This document shows, in pieces, positions 1-5,145 of a stretch of 5,145 nt of DNA. The notes below the pieces were generated by a model. The model saw only the letters and a list, made by a program, of their open reading frames with translations. It was not told the DNA's origin and did not search any database. Position 1 is the stretch's first letter. Each line of letters opens with the position of its first letter. The DNA is from Chloroflexota bacterium. Lineage in GTDB: Bacteria; Chloroflexota; Anaerolineae; Anaerolineales; UBA4823. The DNA is taken from assembly GCA_021849525.1 (NCBI GenBank), contig JAJZSS010000180.1, forward strand, positions 1 through 5,145, in the 5' to 3' direction. The translations under genes and the position numbers were made by a program.

Positions 1-362
1 ACGTTGAGCTGCCCATGCGGTATGCCGGGATGGGGCGAGGCCGGCGAGATATGGCGAAGGCAGCACTGGAATCGGTGGGTCTTGGCGACCGGGTCCATCA
101 CCGTCCGAACGAGCTCTCGGGTGGGCAGCAGCAGCGGGTAGCGATTGCCCGGGCGCTGGTCAACAGCCCGGCGATTATCCTGGCGGACGAACCGACGGGT
201 AACCTGGATTCCAATTCTGGTAAGGAAATTATGCAGCTGCTGCTTACCTTGAATGTGGAGCGGGGTACAACCTTGATTATTGTTACGCATGATCCGGAGG
301 TTGCGGCACAGACCCAACGGGTGATCCGCATCCGGGATGGCATCGTGGAGGGGCAGAAATGA
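1..362 (+). CDS. ABC transporter ATP-binding protein, MacB/LolD type (5' truncated)
   Basis: This is the C-terminal half of an ATPase that powers a MacB/FtsX-type exporter. The frame (codons begin at base 3) is open to the left edge, so the ATG at 15 is internal. About 119 of the usual 220-240 residues are visible, and the Walker A part lies outside the window. Visible motifs in order are the ABC signature [15 protein letters not shown] (from base 114), Walker [14 protein letters not shown] (from base 174) with its catalytic Glu, and the switch histidine in VTHD (288-290). The stretch leading into the signature ([13 protein letters not shown]) and the GNLDS D-loop are typical of the LolD/MacB/FtsE family. 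The stop overlaps the permease start, so the two are translationally coupled and must form one complex at the cytoplasmic membrane. An adaptor (HlyD/RND-like) gene often lies upstream in such operons but cannot be seen here. The substrate is unknown. Confidence 0.95.
   Translation, partial: VELPMRYAGMGRGRRDMAKAALESVGLGDRVHHRPNELSGGQQQRVAIARALVNSPAIILADEPTGNLDSNSGKEIMQLLLTLNVERGTTLIIVTHDPEVAAQTQRVIRIRDGIVEGQK
347..353 (+). promoter_or_regulatory. Shine-Dalgarno of the ABC permease, inside the ATPase gene
   Basis: GGAGGGG lies 5 nt before the ATG at 359, within the last codons of the ATPase. It supports the start at 359 and the ATGA stop/start overlap, which suggests translational coupling of the two transporter subunits. 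Confidence 0.7.
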
Positions 363-1585
363 ACCTCTGGCAAGCTCTTATCGATGCACTGGAAAGCCTG
401 GCAGCGAATAAAATGCGCTCGATCCTCACCGTACTGGGAATTGTGATCGGGGTGGCGGCGGTGATTGCGATGATCTCCATTGGGCGCGGCGCGGAGAGTA
501 CCATCACTGGCTCCATTCAAGGGATTGGCACCAACCTGATCTTTGTTTTTCGGGGCGGCACCGAAGATGTGCGCAATCCGAAACCAATCACCCTGGGCGA
601 TGCCGGTGCAATCAGCGATCCATTCCAGGCGCCATCAGTGGAGCTGGTTGCGCCTGTCTTGCAAGGCAGCGGCGCTTATTCTTTTGGCGGTGAGACTTCG
701 AATTCGGAGATTCAAGCTGTCACCCCGGAATACGGTCCGGTGCGCAATAATGCCGTCACAGAAGGTGAGTTTATTACCGAGGAGCATATCCTGGGCCGGG
801 CATCGGTTGTTGTTTTGGGACCCGACCTGGCGGAGAAGTTGTTCGGAAGATCACAGGGGGTGACCGGCGAGACGGTGCGGATCGATGGGCAGCCCTTCCG
901 GGTGATTGGAGTATTGGAGTCCAAGGGTGGATCGGGATTTTCAAACGAAGATGACCGGGGTGTAGTCCCCTTCACGACAGCCCAGCAGCGCCTGCTCCGG
1001 CGCTCATCCAGTGAAAATGTGGATATGCTGATGGTGCAGGTGGTCAGCTCTCAGGCAGTCCCACAGGCGATGGAAGAGATCTCGCAAATCCTGCGCACCC
1101 GCCACCGGACGGAGATCGGGGCAGACGATTTTACGATCCTCAGCCAGCAGGACTTTCTGGATACCGCCAGTATGATCACCAATGTATTGACGATCTTTCT
1201 GGGTGGCGTGGCAGCCATCTCCTTGCTGGTCGGTGGGATCGGAATTATGAATATTATGCTGGTCTCTGTCACCGAGCGGACGCGTGAAATTGGGCTGCGG
1301 AAGGCATTGGGGGCACGGCGGCTGGATATCCAGGTGCAATTCCTCACCGAATCCTCGGTCCTTAGCCTGATTGGCGGGATCATTGGGATCATCCTGGGAT
1401 GGGCAATCGCCTTCGGGGTGGGGAAGATTGCAGCCGCCAGCAATACCCCCATCCAGCCCACGATAGACCTGGATATAGTATTGCTGGCAACCCTGTTCTC
1501 GACCGCCGTTGGGCTGTTCTTTGGCATCTACCCGGCAAATCGCGCCGCAAACCTGGAACCGGTGGAAGCGCTGCGCTACGAGTAA
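359..1585 (+). CDS. ABC transporter permease, MacB/FtsX family
   Basis: This 408-residue membrane subunit pairs with the ATPase encoded just upstream. The order is typical of MacB-type permeases: a short cytoplasmic N-terminal helix ([20 protein letters not shown]), TM1 at about 22-42, a large extracytoplasmic MacB_PCD-type domain at about 43-270, then three C-terminal TM segments at about 274-303, 332-357 and 371-392. The family hallmark runs from GGIGIMNIM (292-300) through [15 protein letters not shown] (305-319). The C-terminus [18 protein letters not shown] (391-408) is also characteristic. E. coli MacB fuses ATPase and permease; here they are separate genes, as in many Gram-positive and Chloroflexota-like systems. 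Such mechanotransmission transporters export peptides, lipids or drugs without moving them through the membrane core. The sequence does not tell the substrate. Length and motifs are intact, and a Shine-Dalgarno lies 5 nt upstream. Confidence 0.95.
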   Translation: MNLWQALIDALESLAANKMRSILTVLGIVIGVAAVIAMISIGRGAESTITGSIQGIGTNLIFVFRGGTEDVRNPKPITLGDAGAISDPFQAPSVELVAPVLQGSGAYSFGGETSNSEIQAVTPEYGPVRNNAVTEGEFITEEHILGRASVVVLGPDLAEKLFGRSQGVTGETVRIDGQPFRVIGVLESKGGSGFSNEDDRGVVPFTTAQQRLLRRSSSENVDMLMVQVVSSQAVPQAMEEISQILRTRHRTEIGADDFTILSQQDFLDTASMITNVLTIFLGGVAAISLLVGGIGIMNIMLVSVTERTREIGLRKALGARRLDIQVQFLTESSVLSLIGGIIGIILGWAIAFGVGKIAAASNTPIQPTIDLDIVLLATLFSTAVGLFFGIYPANRAANLEPVEALRYE

Positions 1586-1611
1586 GGGCGACTTTCTATC
1601 AGCCTGAAAGA

Positions 1612-1941
1612 CTATTCAGCCAGGGTAGACTGGTCAATCCATTCCAGGTAATCGCTGGCGCCATCCACTACTGGTAAGGCGATGATCTCTGGCGTCTGGT
1701 AGGGATGGAGGGCTTTCACTTCCGGGATCAGACGCGTGTGAAGCAGCTCACGGCGCGTTTTGATGACCAGCAGAATTTCGGACTCGGTTTGTACCTCACC
1801 CTGCCAGCGAAAGATCGACTGGACACCCGGCAAGATATTGGCGCAGGCTGCCAACTGTTGTTCGACCAGGCGGCTGGCAATCTGGCGGGCGGTTTCGTAG
1901 TCGGGGGCAGTGATCAAGACGATGATCCGGTTATTGTCCAT
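1612..1941 (-). CDS. cutA: Divalent-cation tolerance protein CutA
   Basis: This 109-residue protein has the full length and motifs of the small trimeric CutA1 family, which adopts a PII-like ferredoxin fold. Visible hallmarks are ITAPDYETARQIASRLVE (10-27), the AACANILPGVQSIFRWQGEV block (31-50) with Cys33, EILLVIKT (55-62), and the signature HPYQTPEIIALPV (79-91) with His79 and Glu85, ending in DYLEWI (97-102). CutA was named for copper tolerance in E. coli, but its general role is unsettled; metal binding and signalling have both been proposed. The start at 1941 is set by AGGAGG 7 nt upstream. The gene faces the permease with only 26 bp between stops. It diverges from the dehydrogenase gene across the repeat-filled spacer and looks like a single-gene transcription unit. 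Confidence 0.96.
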   Translation of the reverse strand: MDNNRIIVLITAPDYETARQIASRLVEQQLAACANILPGVQSIFRWQGEVQTESEILLVIKTRRELLHTRLIPEVKALHPYQTPEIIALPVVDGASDYLEWIDQSTLAE

Positions 1942-1948
1942 CGATTTG

Positions 1949-1954
1949 CCTCCT
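1949..1954 (-). promoter_or_regulatory. Shine-Dalgarno of cutA
   Basis: AGGAGG on the minus strand with a 7-nt spacer to the ATG at 1939-1941 fixes the cutA start. It partly overlaps the 9-mer TACCTCAGG (minus strand, 1952-1960), which also forms the core of the palindrome at 1990-2012. Confidence 0.75.
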
Positions 1955-1989
1955 GAGGTAGGTTACATACGATTTTAAGATTTGTGGAT

Positions 1990-2012
1990 TGATTTTACCT
2001 GAGGTAAAATCA
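1990..2012. promoter_or_regulatory. Perfect 23-bp palindrome, operator-like
   Basis: Two 11-bp arms, TGATTTTACCT and AGGTAAAATCA, flank a single central G at 2001 with no mismatch. The site is 49-71 bp upstream of the cutA start and about 240 bp upstream of the dehydrogenase start, so it is well placed to control cutA. The nearly closed centre and the absence of a following T-run on either strand argue for a dimeric-regulator binding site rather than a terminator. The transcript could still fold into a 10-bp hairpin with a triloop. No regulator gene lies next to it, and I cannot assign a regulator family from the sequence. Function is inferred; the symmetry is directly visible. Confidence 0.55.
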
Positions 2013-2028
2013 TCCCGGTAGTGGGCTA

Positions 2029-2221
2029 ACCTATAACCCAGGTGACCTATAACCCAGGTGACCTATAACCCAGGTGACCTATAACCCAGGTGACCTATAA
2101 CCCAGGTGACCTATAACCCAGGTAATTCACAGACCGGGTAACCCATAACCGGGGTAACCCACAAACCGGGGTAACCCACAAACCGGGTAACCTAAAAACC
2201 GGGTAACCTAAAAACCAGGTT
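2029..2221. repeat. Tandem array of twelve 16-17 bp repeats
   Basis: Twelve head-to-tail units fill most of the cutA-dehydrogenase spacer. Units 1-6 (2029-2124) are ACCTATAACCCAGGTG and identical except for the last base of unit 6. Unit 7 (2125-2140) is degenerate, keeping mainly ACCGGGTA. Units 8-10 (2141-2189) follow ACCCACAAACCGGGTA, with unit 9 one base longer. Units 11-12 (2190-2221) follow ACCTAAAAACCGGGTA, and unit 12 ends AGGTT. There are no spacers, so this is not CRISPR. Each unit has complementary ends (ACCT/AGGT or ACCC/GGGT), so unit junctions form short palindromes such as AGGTGACCT and GGGTAACCC. The six near-identical units suggest recent slippage expansion, hence a likely variable-number locus. 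A regulatory effect on the two flanking genes is possible but not shown. Confidence 0.93.
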
Positions 2222-2250
2222 ATAAACTTTATCCCCAACCAGGAGATACC

Positions 2251-3192
2251 ATGCAGACATGGAGAATCCTGCTCGCAGATGGTCTTGAGCAGCAGGGTCA
2301 GGAAATACTGCGCCAAGAATGCCAGGTGGATGACCGGAAAGGGCTCCCCGCGGCTGAATTGTTGGCGATCATCGCTCAGTATGACGCGGTCATCCTGGGC
2401 GGGAACAGCACGCTGACTGCCGAAGTGCTCCGGGAGGGGAAGAAACTGCGCGTGGTTGGCCGGGCTGGATTGGGTGTGGAGAATATCGATCTGGCGGCTG
2501 CTGCCCGGCAGGTCATCCAGGTGGTCAATGCACCGGCTGCGGCTGCTCCGGCTGTAGCAGAATATACCCTGGGTGCGATCCTGGCACTGGCGCGTTCGCT
2601 GCCGCGGGCAGATGCGACCATCAAGGCCGGCTTGTGGTTGAAGAAAGAATTCCAGGGGGTTGAGATCCAGGGCAAAACTCTGGGCGTGATTGGGATGGGG
2701 CAGGTTGGCGGCAGGTTAAATCTGCTGGCGGGTGCACTGGGTATGCAGGTGAGCGGTTACGATCCCTGGCTCGGGGCTGAAGAGATTTCCCGGCTGGGCG
2801 TGGAAGCTGTGAGCCTGGATGCGCTGTATCGGAGAGCGGATTTTATCAGCGTGCATGTGCCGCTCACCGCGGAGACTCGTGGTTTGCTGGGCGGGCAGGC
2901 CTTCGCACAGATGAAGCGTGGAGTGCGGATTGTTTGCACGATGCCGGGCAGGCTGGTAGATGAAACTGCGCTCCTGGGAGCGCTGGAATCGGGCCAGGTT
3001 GCGGGGGCTGCGCTGGATGTGTTTGCCAGTGAGCCGCCTGGCATGACTGGTCTGGTGGCCCACCCCAACGTAATCGCGACACCTCATATCAGCACTCAGA
3101 CCGAAGAGGCAGGAATCCGCACGGCTGAGGATATTGCCCGCGAAGTTCTGGCAGCGTTGCGCGGCGATCCTCTACGCTGGAGGATCGTCTGA
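2251..3192 (+). CDS. D-2-hydroxyacid dehydrogenase family protein, phosphoglycerate dehydrogenase-like, altered active site
   Basis: This 313-residue protein matches the catalytic and NAD-binding domains of SerA-type 3-phosphoglycerate dehydrogenase (first step of serine synthesis) but has no C-terminal ACT domain. Visible features are VVGRAGLGVENIDL (68-81), the Rossmann motif GMGQVG (148-153) with Asp171 in GYDPW indicating NAD, HVPLTAETRGLL (202-213), AALDVFASEPP (253-263) with the acid Glu261, and ATPHISTQTEE (276-286) with the catalytic His279. The usual IVNCARGG segment reads IVCTMPGR (227-234), so the catalytic Arg is Pro232. The usual NAPGGNTIS substrate loop reads NAPAAAAPA (93-101). 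It is intact in length with no stop or frameshift. It may be inactive, use another substrate, or have a non-enzymatic role. The ATG follows AGGAG by 5 nt. The gene lies 78 bp before the carboxypeptidase gene, possibly on the same transcript. Confidence 0.9.
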   Translation: MQTWRILLADGLEQQGQEILRQECQVDDRKGLPAAELLAIIAQYDAVILGGNSTLTAEVLREGKKLRVVGRAGLGVENIDLAAAARQVIQVVNAPAAAAPAVAEYTLGAILALARSLPRADATIKAGLWLKKEFQGVEIQGKTLGVIGMGQVGGRLNLLAGALGMQVSGYDPWLGAEEISRLGVEAVSLDALYRRADFISVHVPLTAETRGLLGGQAFAQMKRGVRIVCTMPGRLVDETALLGALESGQVAGAALDVFASEPPGMTGLVAHPNVIATPHISTQTEEAGIRTAEDIAREVLAALRGDPLRWRIV

Positions 3193-3253
3193 AACCCAGA
3201 TATTGCCATTATCAAACAAATCTATCTCGAACGTAGTAATACCATGTACATAT

Positions 3254-3261
3254 AAGGAGGT
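3254..3261 (+). promoter_or_regulatory. Strong Shine-Dalgarno of the M32 carboxypeptidase gene
   Basis: AAGGAGGT is an extended match to the 16S rRNA anti-Shine-Dalgarno. It sits a rather long 9-10 nt before the ATG at 3271. It is among the best ribosome-binding sites in the window and fixes the start. I see no convincing -35/-10 pair in the 78-bp gap, so cotranscription with the upstream dehydrogenase remains possible. Confidence 0.7.
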
Positions 3262-3270
3262 AACAACCGC

Positions 3271-4773
3271 ATGGAAGACAAGCTCAATCAATTGAAGACC
3301 ATCCTGAATGAAGTCGCAGATCTGAATGCAGCCAGCGCTTTGCTGGGCTGGGACCAGCAGACGTATATGCCCGCTGGATCGGCGGAGGGACGGGGAAACC
3401 AGCTCGCCACGCTGGGCCAGATTGCGCACATAAAATTTACTTCGGACGAAGTAGGACGCCTTTTGGAAGACCTGGAACCGCAGGTTGCGCAGCTGGATCC
3501 TGATTCGGATGCAGCCCGGCTGGTCAAAGTCACGCGCCGTGAATATGATAAGAACACCAAGGTGCCGACTGAATGGGTAGCTGAATTTGCACGGGTGACC
3601 ACGGTTGGACAGCAGGTATGGCAGGAAGCCCGGATCGAGAATAATTTTGCCAGGTTCCAGCCCTATTTGGAGAAGATCATCGATTTACGTCGCCAGTATG
3701 CCGCCATCTTTGCCCCATACGACCATGTTTATGACCCGCTCCTGGATGATTTTGAGCCGGGTATGAAAACGGCCGAGGTGAAAGAGATCTTTGGCAAGCT
3801 GCGCCCGCAACAGGTGGAGCTGATCAAAGCCATTGCTGACCGCCCACAGGTCGATGATTCCTTCCTGCGCCAGACATTTGCCGAACAAAAGCAGTGGGAT
3901 TTTGGGGTCGAGGTGATCACCAAGATGGGCTATGACTGGCAGCACGGCCGTCAGGATCGCTCGGCGCATCCGTTCACAACCAATTTTGGCATCGACGATG
4001 TACGGATCACGACTAAGTTCTTGCCCGATTTTGTCTCCTCAGCCATTTTCAGCACAGTCCACGAGACCGGTCACGCCCTGTACGAGCAAGGCGTTGACCA
4101 TGCCCTGGAACGCACCCCTCTGGCGGGTGGCGCTTCGTTGGGGATGCATGAGTCACAATCCCGCCTGTGGGAAAATCTGGTCGGGCGGTCATATCCATTC
4201 TGGCAGCATTTTTACCCGCGCCTGCAGGAATTTTTCCCGGGTCAATTGGGGAATGTCAGCCTGGATGCCTTCTACAAAGGGATCAACAAGGTCCAACCGT
4301 CATTGATCCGGATTGAAGCGGACGAGGCGACTTATAACCTGCACATTATGCTGCGGCTGGAGTTGGAGATTGCTCTGATCGAAGGATCTCTGCAAGTTAA
4401 GGATCTGCCTCAGGCCTGGAACAGCCGCATGCAGGAATACCTGGGCGTCACTCCCACCAACGACAAGAATGGTGTTTTACAGGATATTCACTGGTCGGGT
4501 GGGATGGTGGGTTATTTCTCGACCTATGCCCTTGGCAACCTGATCTCCGCCCAGTTATGGGAACGAATCAACCAGGATATCCCTGATCTACCGGACCAGA
4601 TCCGGAAGGGCGAGTTCAGCGCTTTGTTGGGTTGGCTGCGCAACAATATCCACCGTCACGGGGCGAAATATGAGTCCCAGGAGCTGGTAAAGCGGATCAC
4701 CGGCTCCAAGATCGACCCCGCGCCTTATATGCGTTATTTGACGGACAAATTCAGCAAGGTTTACGGGTTTTAA
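3271..4773 (+). CDS. M32 family metallocarboxypeptidase (thermostable carboxypeptidase Taq type)
   Basis: This 500-residue cytosolic zinc-dependent carboxypeptidase removes C-terminal residues from peptides, and its length matches the family norm (about 490-510). The zinc site is HETGHALYEQG (264-274), with ligands His264 and His268 and catalytic Glu265. The third ligand is Glu294 in the M32 signature GMHESQSRLWEN (291-302). Other family blocks are LLGWDQQTYMP (24-34), HPFTTNFGIDDVRITTKF (233-250), IRIEADEATYNLH (346-358) and DIHWSGGMVGYFSTYALGN (405-423). Only the third position of HExGH differs from the common Phe or Met, being Thr266. No signal peptide is present. A likely role is peptide turnover. 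All catalytic residues are present, so activity is expected. An intrinsic terminator follows closely. Confidence 0.97.
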   Translation: MEDKLNQLKTILNEVADLNAASALLGWDQQTYMPAGSAEGRGNQLATLGQIAHIKFTSDEVGRLLEDLEPQVAQLDPDSDAARLVKVTRREYDKNTKVPTEWVAEFARVTTVGQQVWQEARIENNFARFQPYLEKIIDLRRQYAAIFAPYDHVYDPLLDDFEPGMKTAEVKEIFGKLRPQQVELIKAIADRPQVDDSFLRQTFAEQKQWDFGVEVITKMGYDWQHGRQDRSAHPFTTNFGIDDVRITTKFLPDFVSSAIFSTVHETGHALYEQGVDHALERTPLAGGASLGMHESQSRLWENLVGRSYPFWQHFYPRLQEFFPGQLGNVSLDAFYKGINKVQPSLIRIEADEATYNLHIMLRLELEIALIEGSLQVKDLPQAWNSRMQEYLGVTPTNDKNGVLQDIHWSGGMVGYFSTYALGNLISAQLWERINQDIPDLPDQIRKGEFSALLGWLRNNIHRHGAKYESQELVKRITGSKIDPAPYMRYLTDKFSKVYGF

Positions 4774-4791
4774 CTCCCCAGTTATCCACTC

Positions 4792-4835
4792 AATCCCCGG
4801 CCAGGAGTCTGATCCTGACCGGGGATTTTTTTATT
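4792..4835 (+). terminator. Rho-independent terminator after the carboxypeptidase gene
   Basis: A hairpin starts 18 bp after the stop. The outer 9-bp stem AATCCCCGG/CCGGGGATT (4792-4800 with 4819-4827) is followed by one C/A mismatch, an inner 5-bp stem CAGGA/TCCTG, and a 6-nt loop (4807-4812). A run of seven T (4826-4832) follows directly, partly pairing at the stem base. It should end the dehydrogenase-carboxypeptidase transcript and insulate the response regulator gene. Confidence 0.93.
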
Positions 4836-4892
4836 GACCTCTCAGACTTGATAGCTGAGTGTATCCCCCTGCGGGCAGAACGGCTGGCGCCC

Positions 4893-4903
4893 TATGGTAG
4901 AAT
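4893..4903 (+). promoter_or_regulatory. Candidate extended -10 promoter of the response regulator gene
   Basis: TATGGTAGAAT contains TGG followed by the -10-like hexamer TAGAAT (4898-4903), the pattern of an extended -10 element. Transcription would start near 4910, leaving a leader of about 30 nt before the ATG at 4942. No good -35 is visible at 16-18 bp spacing, which extended -10 promoters can tolerate. The position after the terminator supports it. Confidence 0.4.
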
Positions 4904-4928
4904 TTTATCCAGCCTGGCGATCGGGTAT

Positions 4929-4934
4929 GGAGGT
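4929..4934 (+). promoter_or_regulatory. Shine-Dalgarno deciding the response regulator start
   Basis: GGAGGT lies 7 nt before the ATG at 4942. An in-frame ATG at 4927 would add five residues (MEVEP), but it overlaps this site and has no Shine-Dalgarno of its own, so 4942 is preferred. Confidence 0.7.
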
Positions 4935-4941
4935 CGAGCCA

Positions 4942-5145
4942 ATGGCATGTATCTTGTTTGTAGATGATGATCCCTATACTCTCGAAACCCTGACCAAAGC
5001 TGCCGAGTTGTTCGGTCACCGGGCAGTGCTGGCGGGCAGTGGTCAAGAAGCGCTGCGTTCGCTGACCAGCGAGAAGCCTGACCTGGTTTTCGTTGACCTG
5101 ATGCTGCCGGATATGGATGGGCTGCAAGTGCTGGAAGGCAGCGAG
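4942..5145 (+). CDS. Response regulator with N-terminal receiver domain (3' truncated)
   Basis: The first 68 codons of a two-component response regulator run off the right edge of the window. The visible receiver domain starts MACILFVDDDPYTLETL, with the acidic pocket Asp8-Asp10 at the end of strand 1. Helix 1 and strand 2 follow, then SGQEALRSL (33-41), a typical helix 2. DLVFVDLMLPDMDGLQVL (47-64) carries the phospho-acceptor Asp52 and the LPDMDG loop. The conserved Thr/Ser and Lys of strands 4 and 5 and any output domain lie outside the window, so it cannot be told whether this is a DNA-binding regulator, a stand-alone receiver or a receiver fused to a kinase. It has its own Shine-Dalgarno and a candidate promoter, and it is separated from the preceding genes by a terminator. 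No histidine kinase is visible. Confidence 0.92.
   Translation, partial: MACILFVDDDPYTLETLTKAAELFGHRAVLAGSGQEALRSLTSEKPDLVFVDLMLPDMDGLQVLEGSE

Noticed and set aside
15..17. ATG at 15 as the true start of the ATPase gene
   Set aside because: The frame is open upstream to the window edge with family-like residues (VELP). A start here would also drop the Walker A half, which every functional ATPase of this family needs.
1051..1527. Minus-strand open frame of 158 codons within the permease gene
   Set aside because: It is antisense to a fully supported permease with family motifs, and its translation shows no recognisable domain. It is a shadow frame.
1592..1610. CTTTC/GAAAG stem with a 9-nt loop after the permease stop
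   Set aside because: It has only five mostly A/T pairs, a large loop and no following T-run. It is too weak to call a terminator.
2029..2221. Possible CRISPR array
   Set aside because: Units are 16-17 bp, abut each other with no unique spacers, and no cas gene is present.
2095..2316. Minus-strand open frame of 73 codons rich in GLWVT/GYRSPG-like peptides
   Set aside because: It is the tandem repeat array read as protein. The 16-bp unit is not a multiple of three, so the repeats rotate through frames, and the start lies inside the dehydrogenase gene. No domain or ribosome-binding site is seen.
2923..2970. Compensating frameshifts as the cause of the CTMPGR segment in the dehydrogenase
   Set aside because: The segment has the same length as the canonical one and the frame is good on both sides. 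The +1 frame gives C-R-A-G rather than a clean ARGG, so simple substitutions explain it better. A sequencing error cannot be fully excluded.
4841..4859. CTCAG/CTGAG inverted repeat upstream of the response regulator
   Set aside because: It has five base pairs with a 9-nt loop, which is within chance expectation, and it has no clear placement relative to a promoter.
4831..5127. Minus-strand open frame of 98 codons at the right end
   Set aside because: It is antisense to the response regulator receiver domain, which has clear motifs and its own Shine-Dalgarno. The minus frame has no recognisable features.

Overview
The window reads as a stretch of ordinary bacterial chromosome, fairly GC-rich and densely coded. 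It holds six protein genes, two of them cut by the window edges, and one repeat-filled intergenic region. The gene set is a split MacB-type ABC exporter, CutA, a short phosphoglycerate-dehydrogenase-like protein, an M32 carboxypeptidase and a response regulator. Together with the ACCT/GGGT-type tandem repeats, this would fit a Chloroflexota (Anaerolineae-like) genome. That assignment is inferred from general familiarity with such genomes, not from any search.

Layout. (1) Positions 1-1585, + strand: the C-terminal half of an ABC transporter ATPase, whose stop overlaps the start of a complete MacB/FtsX-type permease (ATGA overlap). This is the end of an export operon that begins upstream of the window. 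(2) Positions 1612-1941, - strand: cutA, convergent with the permease and only 26 bp from it. (3) Positions 1942-2250: a 309-bp spacer between the divergently transcribed cutA and the dehydrogenase gene. It contains a perfect 23-bp palindrome (1990-2012) and twelve tandem 16-17 bp units (2029-2221). (4) Positions 2251-4773, + strand: a 313-residue D-2-hydroxyacid dehydrogenase family protein, then a 500-residue M32 metallocarboxypeptidase, closed by a strong intrinsic terminator at 4792-4835. (5) Positions 4942-5145, + strand: the first 68 codons of a response regulator with its own Shine-Dalgarno and a plausible extended -10 promoter. The gene runs off the window.

The ATPase and permease form one exporter. 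The dehydrogenase and the carboxypeptidase may share a transcript, since no terminator is visible between them, but nothing links their functions. CutA and the response regulator are separate transcription units.

No clearly new multi-gene system was found. Three points deserve a second look. The dehydrogenase has lost the family's catalytic arginine (Pro at residue 232), and its substrate loop is alanine-rich. The repeat array keeps a small palindrome at its unit junctions although the sequence changes. The palindrome upstream of cutA shares a 9-bp core with the cutA ribosome-binding region.
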